Assembly (NCBI GenBank): GCA_030015575.1
Contig: JASDDO010000024.1
Location: 217,516,996 to 217,580,995 of the forward strand
DNA: 64,000 nucleotides
From: Agapanthus africanus
Taxonomy: Eukaryota; Streptophyta; Magnoliopsida; Asparagales; Amaryllidaceae
Reading direction: 5' to 3'
Positions 40,708-52,821 of this stretch are shown piece after piece. The translations under genes were made by a program, and so were the position numbers. The notes below the pieces were generated by a model. The model was not told the DNA's origin. It worked only from the letters and a program-made list of their open reading frames with translations, and did not search any database. Numbering within the stretch: the first letter of the stretch is position 1; every line of letters starts with the position of its first letter.

Positions 40708-43700
40708 TGTAACACCCTAGTTCATTTATACCAGTTCTAGTTCAAGTATTTCTTTATTCATGGTATTTTCTTGATTTATTGTATTTTTGGTGCGAATAGT
40801 GTTTTTGGCATCTGTAATTGCATCCTACCCGACCTGCTTGCTGGAAACCCATCTTGATTCCTGTTTATGAGTTATCCTGGCTTGTTATGTGGATTCGTGC
40901 CCTTTCATTAGTTATACTGCATACTGGCATTTTATCTGGCATCTGCATTTTTAATGTAATATAACATTTAAAGTCAAGTAAAATGTTTTAAAAATTCATT
41001 GCATGGCCTGCTTGATACCCCTAACCCTGTGGTAGCATCCGCGCATCTTGTTCTCGTCCCGTTCAGTGAAACGGGTTTGTTTGGATGGCTACGCGCACGT
41101 ACGTGCATCCGTTCTTGGGGGTATGCATTTTTCGTTATCCGGATATCCGATTTTGGTTTTGGTTGACACGTATATTTTCCGTATTTTAAAACTGGATTTT
41201 TAGACCCGACCCGGACGTGTTTTGGACTATTTTTGTATTAGCCAAAAATCTAAAAATTTAACTAATATTTTAATTCTTACTGTTTATTGTTAAAGGTTAT
41301 ATTCATCTCGTTTTTAAAATTTCAAATGAAAAGATTTTTTTGTTACCTAACAGAATCTCCCCTCTGCATAGTGTATATATATATATATATTTATATATTA
41401 TATTTAATTATTCTTTTACATATATTTTTCTACCCCCACGTCTCTCTCTCCTCTCTCTTTTTCTTTTCTTTTTCTTTTTCCCGCCTAGCTTTCGCCTCCT
41501 GCAACCCTAACCCATGCGAGAGCCACGCCCTCGTCGCCGCCACCGCCTCTACAACCTCGCCTCCACCCTCGACCTCGTCGCCTCCTCTCTTCCTCCTCAC
41601 TTAACTTCCTTCTCTCTTCCCGTTTCAATTCATTTCCCCGCGGCAAAACCCCTGCACCCATCTTCGACTCCATGACCGGCACCCTCATCGACCATCCCTC
41701 GCCGTCGCTACCACTGCCGATGCCATCGTCCTCAACTCTCCCATCTCCTTCTCCTCCTTCTCTTAACACCACAACCACCCCGTGTGATCCCCAACGACAC
41801 TGCAACCTATCTCTTCGCTGTCGACCTCCCCAACCTCCACCACTGGCGACCCCTGTACCTCGCCGTCATCCTCATCTCCTTCCTCTCCTCTGCAGGCCTC
41901 GACAACCCTTTCCCCCACAGAACCCAACAACCCTGCAGCACCCAAAGCAAACCCTAACCTTTGCAAGCCTCACCTGCTTCCTCGCCGGAGCTCCGACCCC
42001 GTCGCCTCCGTGCACTCATCATCACAACCACCTCCTCGCCTTCTTCTCTGAAACCCGAGCACCACAACAACTAAATCCCCACCGTCTTCTTCTTCTATTA
42101 CTTCTTCTCTTTCTTTCTTGTTTCTCGGTTTTCTGACTATCGCCGGAAAACCCACGGCTCATCGTCGTTTCTCCTCCGCCTCTGTCCCAGATACCCCGAT
42201 GCAACCCCCAGAGCACCTCGAGCCCACAGCCTTCTTCTTCTTCTTCTTCTTTCTTCTTCCTTTTCTTTCTCTTTCTCTTGCTTGATTTCACATTTTCCGG
42301 TCATCGCCGGAGCCGTGCTCGCCGCCGCCGATCCGGGAGAACCAGTAGACGTTCCCTGCCAGTGTGGTCACTCTCTTGCCTTGTCTGAACCCGTCCTGCG
42401 TGCCGTGCGTGCGTTGCGACGTTTTACCGATATCGGACGTGCCGTGCGTATCCGTATCGTGATCCATCGAGGCAAGTTAATCTTGCTACAAGCTATATTA
42501 CTATATTCTATATCCATTTGAATTATAACACTCCATAATGATTAGCTATGCATCCACATTATTATTTCGGCATGTTTTACTGTTTTCGGACATCTGTATG
42601 CGTCCGTACAATCTATTTCCTATTTAGTGCATACAAACTCATCTTATTACATACTATATTACAATATACTGCACCCAATGGAATATTTACATCTCATATT
42701 GTTTAGTTGTACATCCTGCATTTACCAGTTTATCATTTTACTGTTATATGATGTCCGTGTGCATCCGTATCATTATTTACATGTCTAGTCGCATGCTAAT
42801 CCATCTTGCTACATGCTAGGTATAATATTATGCATCCATATGAGTAAAATGTTATCTGCTTATCACATTATACATCCATATTAAAGTTTTACCGTTTTCG
42901 GATACCCGTTTGCATCCATATCATTTAAAATATATATAACTGCATCTATAAATCACATTAGTACATATTACTATTGTAGTAACACCCCATGCTTAATAAT
43001 GTGCATCCCACTTAATTTTGGAACTGTAAATGTAACCCTAATCGATGTTTGTGCATCCATACCATTAATTATATATCTATTTTCATTCCATGTCACGTTA
43101 TTTCATATTACTGCTACATTAACACCCCATGCTAGAATATGTGCATCCTACATAGTTATGAAGCTATAGTTGTAACCCCTGATAGTTATTTATGCATCCA
43201 TATTTATTTGTGTACCCATACCATTAATTCTGCATAACTAGTTGCACCCCATATTACATTAACTCATATATTAATACATTAGTACCCCATACTTGATATT
43301 GTGCATCCTACTTAGTCATGATGTAACCCCTGATCGATATTTGTGCATCCATGCTTTTATTGTATATCCGTACTTTCACTCCGATTCAATACTTGCTACA
43401 GTTTGATTATGAGCACCCGCTTAATACCTGTGCACTACTTGACATGACCTGATACATGTACACTACCTGACATGACCTGATATATCACTACTTGACATGT
43501 TACCTGATTCTATTTCTAATGCCGACAATCCTGACATGTTGTCCCGATGGACATATCTTGTTGTCTGTATAGACAAACATGTTCCTGCTTGATCCTGTGT
43601 TGGCATTAGCTTCAGATTTATTAATACCTGACTTGAACACATAACTTGGGGGTATGGGAAAATCAATGATGAAACCTGACTTGTAACTCGACAGTTCGAT

Positions 43701-44407
43701 ACTTATACTGATCAGTTTTACGGGCTAGGCTAGCCCGGGGATGCTGCTACTGACATCATTCATCTGTACATGTTTCTTGTTTAATGCCTAGCGTCATGTC
43801 TCGGATTCAGCCCGAGAATCTGGACCGTGGTCCCGGGCATGCACGGGATACTATTGAGTTACATCGACGATTCATTAAATTGATTTCAAAGACTTGGGAG
43901 TAGTTAACCCAGCATTTAGTTCAGATTACTCACTACACGTCACATGTGCTTTTACCCTTCACTGTTCCTTATTCGTGTTACTGTTATACTTTTATTACTG
44001 TTCATACTCATGCCTACATGACTTGTTACCCCTGATTATATTATTGTTGATATTATGACGCACTGACGTCTGGGTTTTGCATGGCCCAGATCCGCTACTT
44101 TTGTCGCAGGCTAATCAGGAGTATTTCTGCCGTCAGGCCGAGCAGTGAGGATCCTGTTAGTATCCAGTTTAGTTATGTTTACTTTCCAGATGTTATTGCT
44201 CATTGGATCTATTGCTTCTGCATATTATTTCTTGACTCGTTATTTCTGGCTCATGGACATGTACTAGATAGTTTCTTTTATTTTTCTGTTCTTGATATCT
44301 ATAGACAGCCGTAATGTGACTGTAGAGGGATGCTTCCTAGCTACAGGTAGCATGGTTGGCTCTGTCACGTGCCAATCTTAGCGCACTCTGGGAAGCGGGG
44401 CATGACA
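40708..44407 (+). mobile_element. 5' LTR of chromovirus A, 3700 bp
   Basis: It starts TGTAACACCCTAGTTCATTT and ends GGGAAGCGGGGCATGACA. A TA-rich run at about 41373-41405 probably supplies the TATA function. It is followed by a pyrimidine-rich leader with proline/leucine-rich pseudo-ORFs (41480-42290) and a long U5 with repeated TGCATCC-type motifs (42540-43400). ACGTCTGGGTTTTGCATGGC (44066-44085) near the 3' end can form a CTGGG/CCCAG hairpin and is shared with family B. None of the ORFs is a gene. Confidence 0.93.
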
Positions 44408-44416
44408 GGGTTTGTT

Positions 44417-44430
44417 TGGTATCAGAGCCA
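44417..44430 (+). other. Primer-binding site of chromovirus A (initiator tRNA-Met)
   Basis: TGGTATCAGAGCCA lies nine bases after the LTR end and matches initiator tRNA-Met. Confidence 0.95.
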
Positions 44431-44800
44431 TAGGATTTAGGTTAATCGGGTTTGATTCTTTTTGTTGTTGGGTATTGAACCCAATACACGAGTCAGAAAA
44501 TCCGTGATTAGGAACATGTAATGCCACATTGTTATCATGATTCTTGAATCATATTTTTCTCTTGACCCTTATCTTGACGATATGCAAACAACTTTGCATC
44601 TCGGCTTGAAACCTTTTGGTTCCCTATTGTTTATCTCTAGGATTTGAGCGACTTGAACAGAGTTATGTGATTGTACCCATGAACTGCAACATGGTTACAA
44701 TGCGGTACTCTATTTAAGTAACTTGGAGTCCTGGTCTTGATTCATTTCCTTGTTCCTTGGTCGTTTTATTACCTTAGTTCTCTCAGTGTCATTGCTTACC
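44431..44800. other. Leader of chromovirus A; gag absent
   Basis: The leader resembles that of B at 51657-52000 (CAATACACGAGTCAGAAAAT, ATGCGGTACTCTATTTAAGT), but the gag reading frame present in B (52042-52712) is missing here. The sequence passes straight from leader to the protease fragment. Confidence 0.6.
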
Positions 44801-45060
44801 AGTTCATGTTTTGCAGATTTCTTGGTGATCGATACCGGTAGTTTTGATGTTGTCTTGGGAATAGACTTTCTCGGCACTTTCCACGCTCGCATTGATTGTA
44901 GGGCAAAGAATATGATTTTTCATATTCCCAGACATATGGAGTTTGTTTTGCTGGAGGTAGCAGTTCTATCGGGCCAGTCGAGTTTAGGGCTAGGCCGACA
45001 AGCAATGTTCTTTCGACAATGGAAGCTGATCAGGAGGAAGCGCCAGCTGTAATTTGAGAG
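44800..45060 (+). pseudogene. Chromovirus A aspartic protease, C-terminal fragment
   Basis: SFDVVLGIDFLGTFHARIDC is the C-terminal half of the retropepsin-like protease of chromoviruses (family pattern FDVILGMDWL). The N-terminal half with the catalytic D-S/T-G loop and the gag zinc knuckle are deleted. It runs on into SGQSSLGLGRQ and stops at about 45052. The same SGQSSLGLGRQ stretch in B is joined directly to gag. Confidence 0.75.
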
Positions 45061-45063
45061 TTC

Positions 45064-47919
45064 ATGAACGTGCTCGAGGACATCTCGGGTTTACTACCAA
45101 AACGAGATGTGGAGTTCGCGATCGATCTTGTTCCTGGTGCAGCGCCAATATGTAAGGCGTACTATCCAATAACACCAGTGGAGTTGGAAGAAGTCAAGAA
45201 GCAGGTTACTGAATTACTTGAGAAGGGTTGGATTCGTAGCAGTAATTCACCTTGGGGAGCTCCAGTTCTTCTAGTAAAGAAGAAAAATAGCACAAGGAGG
45301 ATGTGCATCGATTATCGAGAATTAAATCGGGTGACTATTAAGAACAAGTACCCGATCACTCGCATTGGCGAATTGTTCGAGCAGCTTAGTGGCGCGAGGG
45401 TATTCTCGAAGCTGGATTCGTGATCCGGATATCATCAGGTCTGAGTTAAATCAGAAGATATTTGCAAGACTGCGTTCCGAACTCAGTATGGACACTACGA
45501 GAATTTAGTGATGCCATTCGGAGTCACGAATGCACCAGCAATATTTATGGACTTGATGAACCGAATCTTTTCACCATTCTTGGGCCAGTTTATAATGGTG
45601 TTCATTGATGATATTCTGGTCTATTTGAGGAGACTAGAGGAGCATGCAGAACACTTGAAGATCGCACTGCAGACATTGAGGCAAGAAAGATTGTATGCAA
45701 AGATGAGCAAGTGCGAGTTTTGGCTTGAAGAAGTGAAGTTTCTGGAGCATGTCGTATCCGGAGATGGAATCGCCGTTGACCCTGAGAAGATTGCAGTAGT
45801 TCGAGAATGGCCGATTCCGAAGAACGTAGCAGAGATCAGAAGTTTTCTTGGACTTGCCGGGTATTACAGAAGATTTGTGGAGAATTTTGCCTGTTTGGCT
45901 GAGTCTTTGACCAAGCTTACACGGAAGGAAGTACTTTTTGTATGGACGGATAAATGTTCGTTAGTTTTTGAGGTGTTGAAGCAAAGGTTGATAACCGCTC
46001 CTATTTTGACCGTACCAGACAGTTCCGGAGGATTAGTGATTCACAGCGATGCATCCGGGAAAGGTTTGGGATGTGTTTTGATGCAACATGGAAAGGTTAT
46101 AGCTTACGCATCGAGACAGTTGAAGACCCATGAGAAGAATTACCCAACTCATGATTTGGAGCTTGCAGCAGTGATTTTCGCTTTGAAGATTTGGAGACAC
46201 TACTTACTGGGCGAAAGGGTCGAAGTATTCACCGATCACAAAAACCTAAAGTATGTGTTCACACAGAAAGAGCTTAACATGAGATAGCGTAGATGGTTGG
46301 AGCTAATGGCTGACTACGATCTTGATCTTAAGAACCATCCGGGGAAAGTTAATGTTGTGTCGGATGCGCTTAGTCGGTTGCCAGCAATTCGGATGTTGAC
46401 TGCACAGAGGGAACTTATCGAAGATTTTCGGAGATTCGAGTTGGAGATTGTGCTACCGCATTCTTCGGGACAGTTGATGTAGCTGCAAGTACAGTCGTTA
46501 TTGATTGAGAGTATTAAAGCAGCGCAGTCGCAGGACCCAAGATTGCAGAAGTTTCGAGGACAGGTTGAAGCTGGACTTTGAACGGACTTGTTAATTCATG
46601 AAGATGGTTCGTTGCGATTTGGTAGCCGTTCGTGTGTGCCGAAGGGAGACATTCATGAAGAAGTTATGAAGGAGGCACACAGTTCCGCATATTCCGTACA
46701 TCCAGGAGGCACGAAGGTGTACCGCGATCTAAGACAACATTTCTGGTGGGAAGGCATGAAAAGGGAGATTGCTCGCTTTGTAGCGAAGTGCTTGGTGTGT
46801 TAGCAAGTTAAGGCTGAACATCAAAAGGTTGCTGGTTTATTGCAACCACTTCCGATTCTTCAATGGAAGTGGGAACATATAACCATTGATTCATGACAGT
46901 TTTACCGCGGAGTCCAAAGGGCAACAATGCTGTTTAGGTGATTGTTGATCGATTGACCAAGGCAGCTCATTTCATACCATTTCGAGTTGGTCAATCAACG
47001 GAAGCGTTGGCAGAACATGCAGGAGATTGTGAGATTGCATAGAGTACATGTGAGCATCGTGTCCGACCGTGACACCTGATTCTTATCACACCTCTGGAGG
47101 AGTTTACAGGAAAGTTTAGGGACGCGATTGAAGTTTAGCACCGCTTATCATCCTCAGACAGATGGCCAGTCGGAGAGAACGATCCAAACTCTTGAAGATA
47201 TGTTGAGAGCTTGCATGTTGGACTTCAAGGATTCGTGGGAGGACCATCTACACTTGGTTGAGTTTTTGTACAACAACAGTTTTCAGGCGACTATTCAGAT
47301 GGCTCCATTCGAAACATTGTATGGTCGCAAGTGTCGTTCACCTACTTGTTGGGACGATATTGGAGAACGAAGATTGTTGGGACCGGATTTGATCGTGCAA
47401 ACAGTTGAGAAGGTTAATACTATCCGGAATTATATGAAGGCAGCACAAGATCGACAGGAGATTTGGGCAGACACATCGAGAAGACCTCTAGAGTTCGCTG
47501 TTGTTGATTTGGAATTCTTGAAGATATCACCGACTAAAAGAGTGATTCGTTTTGGGAGTCGAGGCAAGCTTAGTCCTCAATTCGTGGGGTCTTTCGAGAT
47601 TTTGGAACGTGTTGGAGAAGTGGCTTATCGATTAGCTTTACCACAATCTTTGGCGAATGTTCATGACGTGTTTCATGTATCTCAACTCCGTAAGTATGTT
47701 CGAGATGAAACACACGTGCTGGATCATTCGGAGCTGACTGTTAGGGAGGATTTGACCTTTGAGGAACGACCGATATCGATTGTTGATCGAAGAGAAAAGG
47801 TCCTTAAGAACAAGGTTTTCCCTCTCGTACTTGTTTCTTGGAAGAATCGCTCGCACGGAGAATCGACTTGGGAACGAGAAGACGAGATTCCACAGAAGTT
47901 TCCAGATCTCTTCCTGTAG
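45064..47919 (+). pseudogene. Chromovirus A pol: RT, RNase H, integrase, chromodomain
   Basis: RT begins [40 protein letters not shown] and FIDDILVY (45601-45623) keep both catalytic aspartates. RNase H has [10 protein letters not shown] and [10 protein letters not shown]. The integrase zinc module ends KCLVC (46789-46803). The catalytic core between about 46880 and 47125 is frameshifted; it resumes with [20 protein letters not shown]. The tail ends with a Tekay/Del-type chromodomain (FEERPISIVDRREKVLKN, LVSWKNRSHGESTWERED) and stops at 47917-47919. In-frame stops at 45421, 45442, 46285, 46480, 46579 and 46801 each equal a C-to-T change against the matching codon in B (CGA or CAG); 46936 fits G-to-A. 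Dead but recently whole. Confidence 0.93.
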
Positions 47920-47989
47920 TTTCATGTTTGTTTATCTTTTCTTGTTCCTGGAATTTCGAGGACGAAATTCTTTTTGTAATTGGGTATAA

Positions 47990-48544
47990 TGTAACACCCT
48001 AATTCATTTATACCTGTTCTATTTCAAGTATTTCTTTATTCATGGTATTTTCTTGATTTATTGTGTTTTTGGTGCGAATAGTGTTTTTGGCATCTGTAAT
48101 TGCATTCTACCCGACCCGCTTGCTGGAAACCCGTCTTGATTCCCGTTTATGAGTTATCCTGGCTTGTTATGTGGATCCGTGCACTTTCATTAGTTATACT
48201 GCATACTGGCATTTTATCTGGCATCTGCATTTTTAATGTAATATAACATTTAAAGTCAAGTAAAATGTTTTAAAAATACATTGCATGGCTTGCTTGATAC
48301 CCCTAACCCTATAGTAGCATCCGCGCATCTTGTTCTCGTCCCATTCAGTGAAACGGACGTGTTTGGATGGCTATGCGCACGTACGTGCATCCGTTCTTGG
48401 GGGTATGTATTTTTCGTTACCCGGATATCCGATTTTGGTTTTGGTTGACAAGCATATTTTCCGTATTTTAAAACTGGATTTTTGGAGCCGACCCGGACGT
48501 ATTTTGGACTATTTTTGTATTAGCCAAAATCTAAAAATTTAACT
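47990..48544 (+). mobile_element. 3' LTR of chromovirus A, first part
   Basis: It matches 40708-41263 closely, starting TGTAACACCCTAATTCATTT. It ends at TAACT (48540-48544), the target site into which chromovirus B inserted; the intact 5' LTR has the same TAACT at 41259-41263. The preceding strip GAATTTCGAGGACGAAATTC (47951-47970) is the usual pre-LTR phrase of this group, but a purine-only tract is not evident. Confidence 0.9.
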
Positions 48545-51500
48545 TGTAACACCCGAGCCCAATGCTACTAATTTCAGTTACCGTTCGAACGTAGTATGGC
48601 ACTTATTTCATTTATCTTGCTTGATGGTTAATTATTGTAAATTCTACCCGGAAATTATTTTCTGCATATAACAATTTTTGGCATCTACAATAAAATTAAA
48701 AATATTCATCTTGGCCTGCTTGACACCCCTAACCGTGTTGTAGCGTCCGTGCATCGTGTTCTCATCCCGTTCAGTGAAACGGGCGAGTTTGGACGGCTAC
48801 GTGCACGTACGTGTGTCCGTTTTGGGGATATACTTTTTGATCATAAAACACTTCATTTTAAATTTTGGATCCCGCCTAAAATTCTATAATTTCAATTTCA
48901 AATTTTTGGACCCGACCTGAGCGCGATTGGAAAATGTTTTACTTTGCGCCAAAATCCCAGATTTTAATATATTTAAACCATCATATATAATTTGGTTAAC
49001 CATATAATATTTTTACAATCTTTTATATCCTTCTCAATTTATTCTCTCAGCCAATCGCAACCTCCCCTTTAACCCCGTGGGCCCCACTTCTCTCTCTCTC
49101 GCTCTCTCTCTCTATCTCTCCACTTTCTCTCTCTCTCTCGCGCTCTCTCTCTCTCTCCACTTTTTCTCTCTCTCTCTCATATATTCTCTTGTACTTCTCT
49201 TTATCATTCTTTCTCTTCTTACTTCATGTCTCGTTTCTCATTTTTTTAACTGTTCTTTTGTTGCCGGAATTCCGTCGTGCCGATGACGCTTCACGACGTT
49301 CCAGCGAGGTACCCCGACCCGTGTAGCTCCTTTGTTCGTCGTTTGGGTTCATTCCGTGAACCGTGCGCCCGTCGCGAGTTTTTCCCGCCGACGGTTAACG
49401 TTCCGTTTTCCCGATTCGCGACCCATCGAGGCAAGTTAATCTTGCTACATGCTATATAATTCATTTTATACCTATTCAAATAAATACCATACCTATAGTT
49501 TAAATCTAGTGCCCCATGTGTAATTTTATAACGTTTCGATGTTCCGTTTGCATCCGTTTATATCATATTAAATCTAGATCATGAAAACTTATCTTGTGAC
49601 ATACTAGATTACATTATACTGCATCCATATCAATTAAAATATATATCGTCATAATATTTCTTATTATTATCTTTAATTAGTTTATAATCTGCATTTTATA
49701 ATATTATATATTTGAAAATATTATAGTTTACACATGAAACGTCGTTGAAAAAACGGATACGACAAATCTGAAATTTACTATACACCTTACCTTATAAAAT
49801 TCATTATAAATTATAGAAAAATCATTAGTATACGATCTTTAGTTATTTACGAAGCTAACTCAGAATACTATAACTCTATGAAATATTTACTTGCAAAATA
49901 AATTGTTTAAATAACGTAAAATGCAAATGAAAATGTCTCCAAACTGCTGTCCAGGAAAATTCCAGAAGCAAATTTTCAACTTCGAATGTTCATAACTTTT
50001 TGTAGGGACAACCTGAGATGCTTATACTTATAAAACTGAAAACCTTATTGAATTATCTTTGTTTTGGTATAAGACACGTCCCTTTTAGAGAACGTTTGTT
50101 ATTTTTAAGCTATTTTACAAATTAGGGTGACGCTGAATTTCTGAACGGAACTTTCTTGTGCATGGTTAATCAATACCACTTTTATAGTTATTAATCGCTT
50201 TGAATATGCTATCCATATTAATATTATTATATCAATATTTATATCACATATTGCTTAGTTGTACATCCCACATTACCATTTTATAGTTTTATAAATTTTC
50301 GGATACCCGTTTGCATCCATCGCATTTAAGATACATATAATTGCATTCATAGATCACATTACTACATAATAATGTGATATTAACACTCCATGTTTAATAA
50401 ATTGCATCCTGATTAATATTGGAACTATAAATGTAACCCTAATCGATAACTGTGCATCCATATCCTTGAAAGTATATCTATTTGCATATCATATTACATG
50501 TTCCAGTTTATTGTTCTGATAGTACTCATGCTTGTTTATTTATACACATGCTTATGTTAGTTTTATTATGAGCACCCACATGACATCTTGTGCTTCCTGA
50601 CATGACCTGTTACACTTCCTACTTGACATGACATGGTACCGTACACTCTTGACATGACATGACACCTTTATACATTACCTGGCTTGACCTGATATACCAT
50701 AGCTTTACCTGTTACCTGATCTTGTGTCTAATGCCAACAAACATAACATGTAGTCCTCATGGACCGTTCCTGTTGTCTATCCAGACAAACCTGTTTACCT
50801 GATCATGTGTTGGCATTAGTTTCTTGATTACTGGATACCTGACTTGACATACACATATAACTTGGGGGTATGGGGAAATCAAAGGTGAAATCAGACTTGT
50901 AACTCGACAGTTCACTACCTGTATTGAGTGTACACATTCCTGTTTTATGCCTAGCGGCATGTCTCGGTTTCAGCCGAGAATATTATGGCCGTAGTCCCGG
51001 GTATGTACGGGATACTATCGAGTGTACACATTCCTGTTTTGTGCCTAGCGGCGTGTCTCGGCTGCAGCCGAGAATATTGTGGCCGTGGTCCCGGGTATGT
51101 ACGGGATACTATTGAGTTACATCGATAATTCATCAATTTGGTTTCAAAGACTTTAGAACAGAGAACCTGATAGAACAATCCAGTTTACCCACTGCACACT
51201 ACCCTGTACTGCTCTGATTTATATTATTGTTACCCTTGCTTTATTCATGTTTATATTCGCATTGTCTGTTTACTATGTTATTACTTGATGACTTGACGCG
51301 CTGACGTCTGGGTTTTGCATGGCCCAGATTCTTCTACCTTGCTGCAGACTGATTAGGAGTTTTGCCGCTGTTAGACGAGCGGTGAGGTTCCTGTCGGTAC
51401 GTAGTTTCACTCCAGGTGTTTCATTTATTGTATCTTTTGGCTTCCGCATATTGTTATCTCTTGATTCTCTTACTCTGGCTTATGGACATGTACTAGGTAG

Positions 51501-51633
51501 TTAGTTTACTTTCCTGTTCTTGATATCTCCACAGCCGTAATGTGACTGTGGAAGGATTTTTCCTATCCACAGGTAACATGGTTGGCTATGTCACGTGCCC
51601 ACTTTAGCGTACTTTGGGAAGCGGGGCGTGACA
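48545..51633 (+). mobile_element. Chromovirus B, first LTR (3089 bp)
   Basis: It starts TGTAACACCCGAGCCCAATG and ends GGGAAGCGGGGCGTGACA. The U3 strip ACGGGCGAGTTTGGACGGCT with CACGTACGTG is homologous to family A, but the rest is diverged, so B is a related but separate family. It holds a long (CT)n stretch (49088-49190) and a 94-bp internal duplication (50926-51113). Confidence 0.92.
50926..51113 (+). repeat. 94-bp tandem duplication inside the family-B LTR
   Basis: Two units begin GAGTGTACACATTCCTGTTT at 50926 and 51020. Each contains the hairpin TCTCGGCTGCAGCCGAGA (or a TTTCAGC variant) and CCCGGGTATGTACGGGAT. Family A has a single diverged copy (near 43779-43857). The second B LTR has the same duplication at 58132-58319. 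Confidence 0.88.
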
Positions 51634-51642
51634 TGGTTCTTT

Positions 51643-51656
51643 TGGTATCAGAGCCA
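51643..51656 (+). other. Primer-binding site of chromovirus B, first unit
   Basis: TGGTATCAGAGCCA, nine bases after the LTR end; initiator tRNA-Met. Confidence 0.95.
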
Positions 51657-52041
51657 TATGATAGTCGGGTTGATTCTTTTGTAATTGGGTGTTGTACCCA
51701 ATACACAAATCAGAATACCCGTGTTTAGGAAACATGTCCTGCCACCTTACCGTTTACCATTCTTGAATCACATTCTTCCTGATTATATCTTTTACGATGT
51801 GCAAACTTCCTTTGCATATCGACTCGAAACCTGATTCCTTGTTATCTCTAGGACTTAGGCGACTTGGGTAGAGTTATGTAATTGTGGCTATGATACCGCG
51901 GCATAGTTACAATGCGGCACTCTATTTAAGTATCTTGGAGTTCTAGCCTTGATCTATATTCAGAATCTATCATCATGCTAATGTTGAATGTTTTGAGTTC
52001 GGGAATATGGCCGGTAAGAATTTGAAGACGTACCAAGGTGT

Positions 52042-52712
52042 GTGGACGAAGCTGCCATGCTTGGAGTGATAAGGGGAATACTGGAGAATCAAAAGAAACA
52101 GACCGAGCTGATCCAGCAGCAAGCGGGCTCGTTTCAGGAAGGTTTGCAGATCGTTCAGCAGTCCGTGAACAATGTTGGAGCTAAGCCAGTTGACCGAGTA
52201 GGGACAGTAGCAGATTTCAGACGTTTAGGTCCGTATACATTTACTGGATTGGAGGAGCCGTTGCTAACAGAGCAGTGGCTAGTTGACACAGAGAATTTGC
52301 TCATTGCGGCACAGATTCCAGATGTGAATGAGTTGATGTGGTACGCATTCAGTTAGTGGATTACGCCCGAGAATGGTGGCTTGTAGAAGAGAACCGTTTG
52401 CCCAAGCCGAACAAGTGGGCAGATTTTTCGAAGAGTTTCCTGGAGAAGTTCTTCCCGCGGACTGCACGGGAGGAAATGGAAGAGAAGTTCATCGGACTAA
52501 AGCAGAAGGGAGCACCCGTAGATGTGCATGCAGCAGAATGGACGAGACTCAGTAGTTTCGCTGGACCTTTAGTTGCCAACGATGCAGACAGGGCACGGAG
52601 GTTCATGCGCAGCCTGGACGTGGACATCCAGAGGCGGATTTTCTCCCTGGGTTTGACCACTTTCTCACAGGTACTTGCGGCAGCCGAGAGCAGCAGATTT
52701 TATCTGGGATGA
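52042..52712 (+). pseudogene. Chromovirus B gag, frameshifted and truncated
   Basis: The N-terminal part reads FRRLGPYTFTGLEEPLLTEQ and WLVDTENLLIAAQIPD, the chromovirus capsid-like region. A shift near 52350 breaks the frame at YAFS and it resumes as LVDYAREWWLVEENRLPK, then FSKSFLEKFFPRTAREEMEE and LNLRALS-type capsid end (RRIFSLGLTTFSQVLAAAES). It stops at 52710 just before SGQSSLGLGRQ, so the zinc knuckle and protease are deleted. The upstream MAGKNLKTYQG (from about 52006) may be the original start. The copy at 59248 has the same shift and the same deletion. Confidence 0.85.
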
Positions 52713-52821
52713 AGGGGAGTTTTTCTGTCGGGCCAGTCGAGTTTAGGGCTAGGCCGACAAATAATATTCTTGCATCAATGGAAGTGATGGAAGTGAAGAG
52801 CCGGCTGTTGTTCGTGATTTT

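Noticed and set aside
41672-42136. 154-codon proline/leucine-rich ORF
   Set aside because: It is inside the A LTR and repeated in the other LTR with frame differences; pyrimidine bias explains it.
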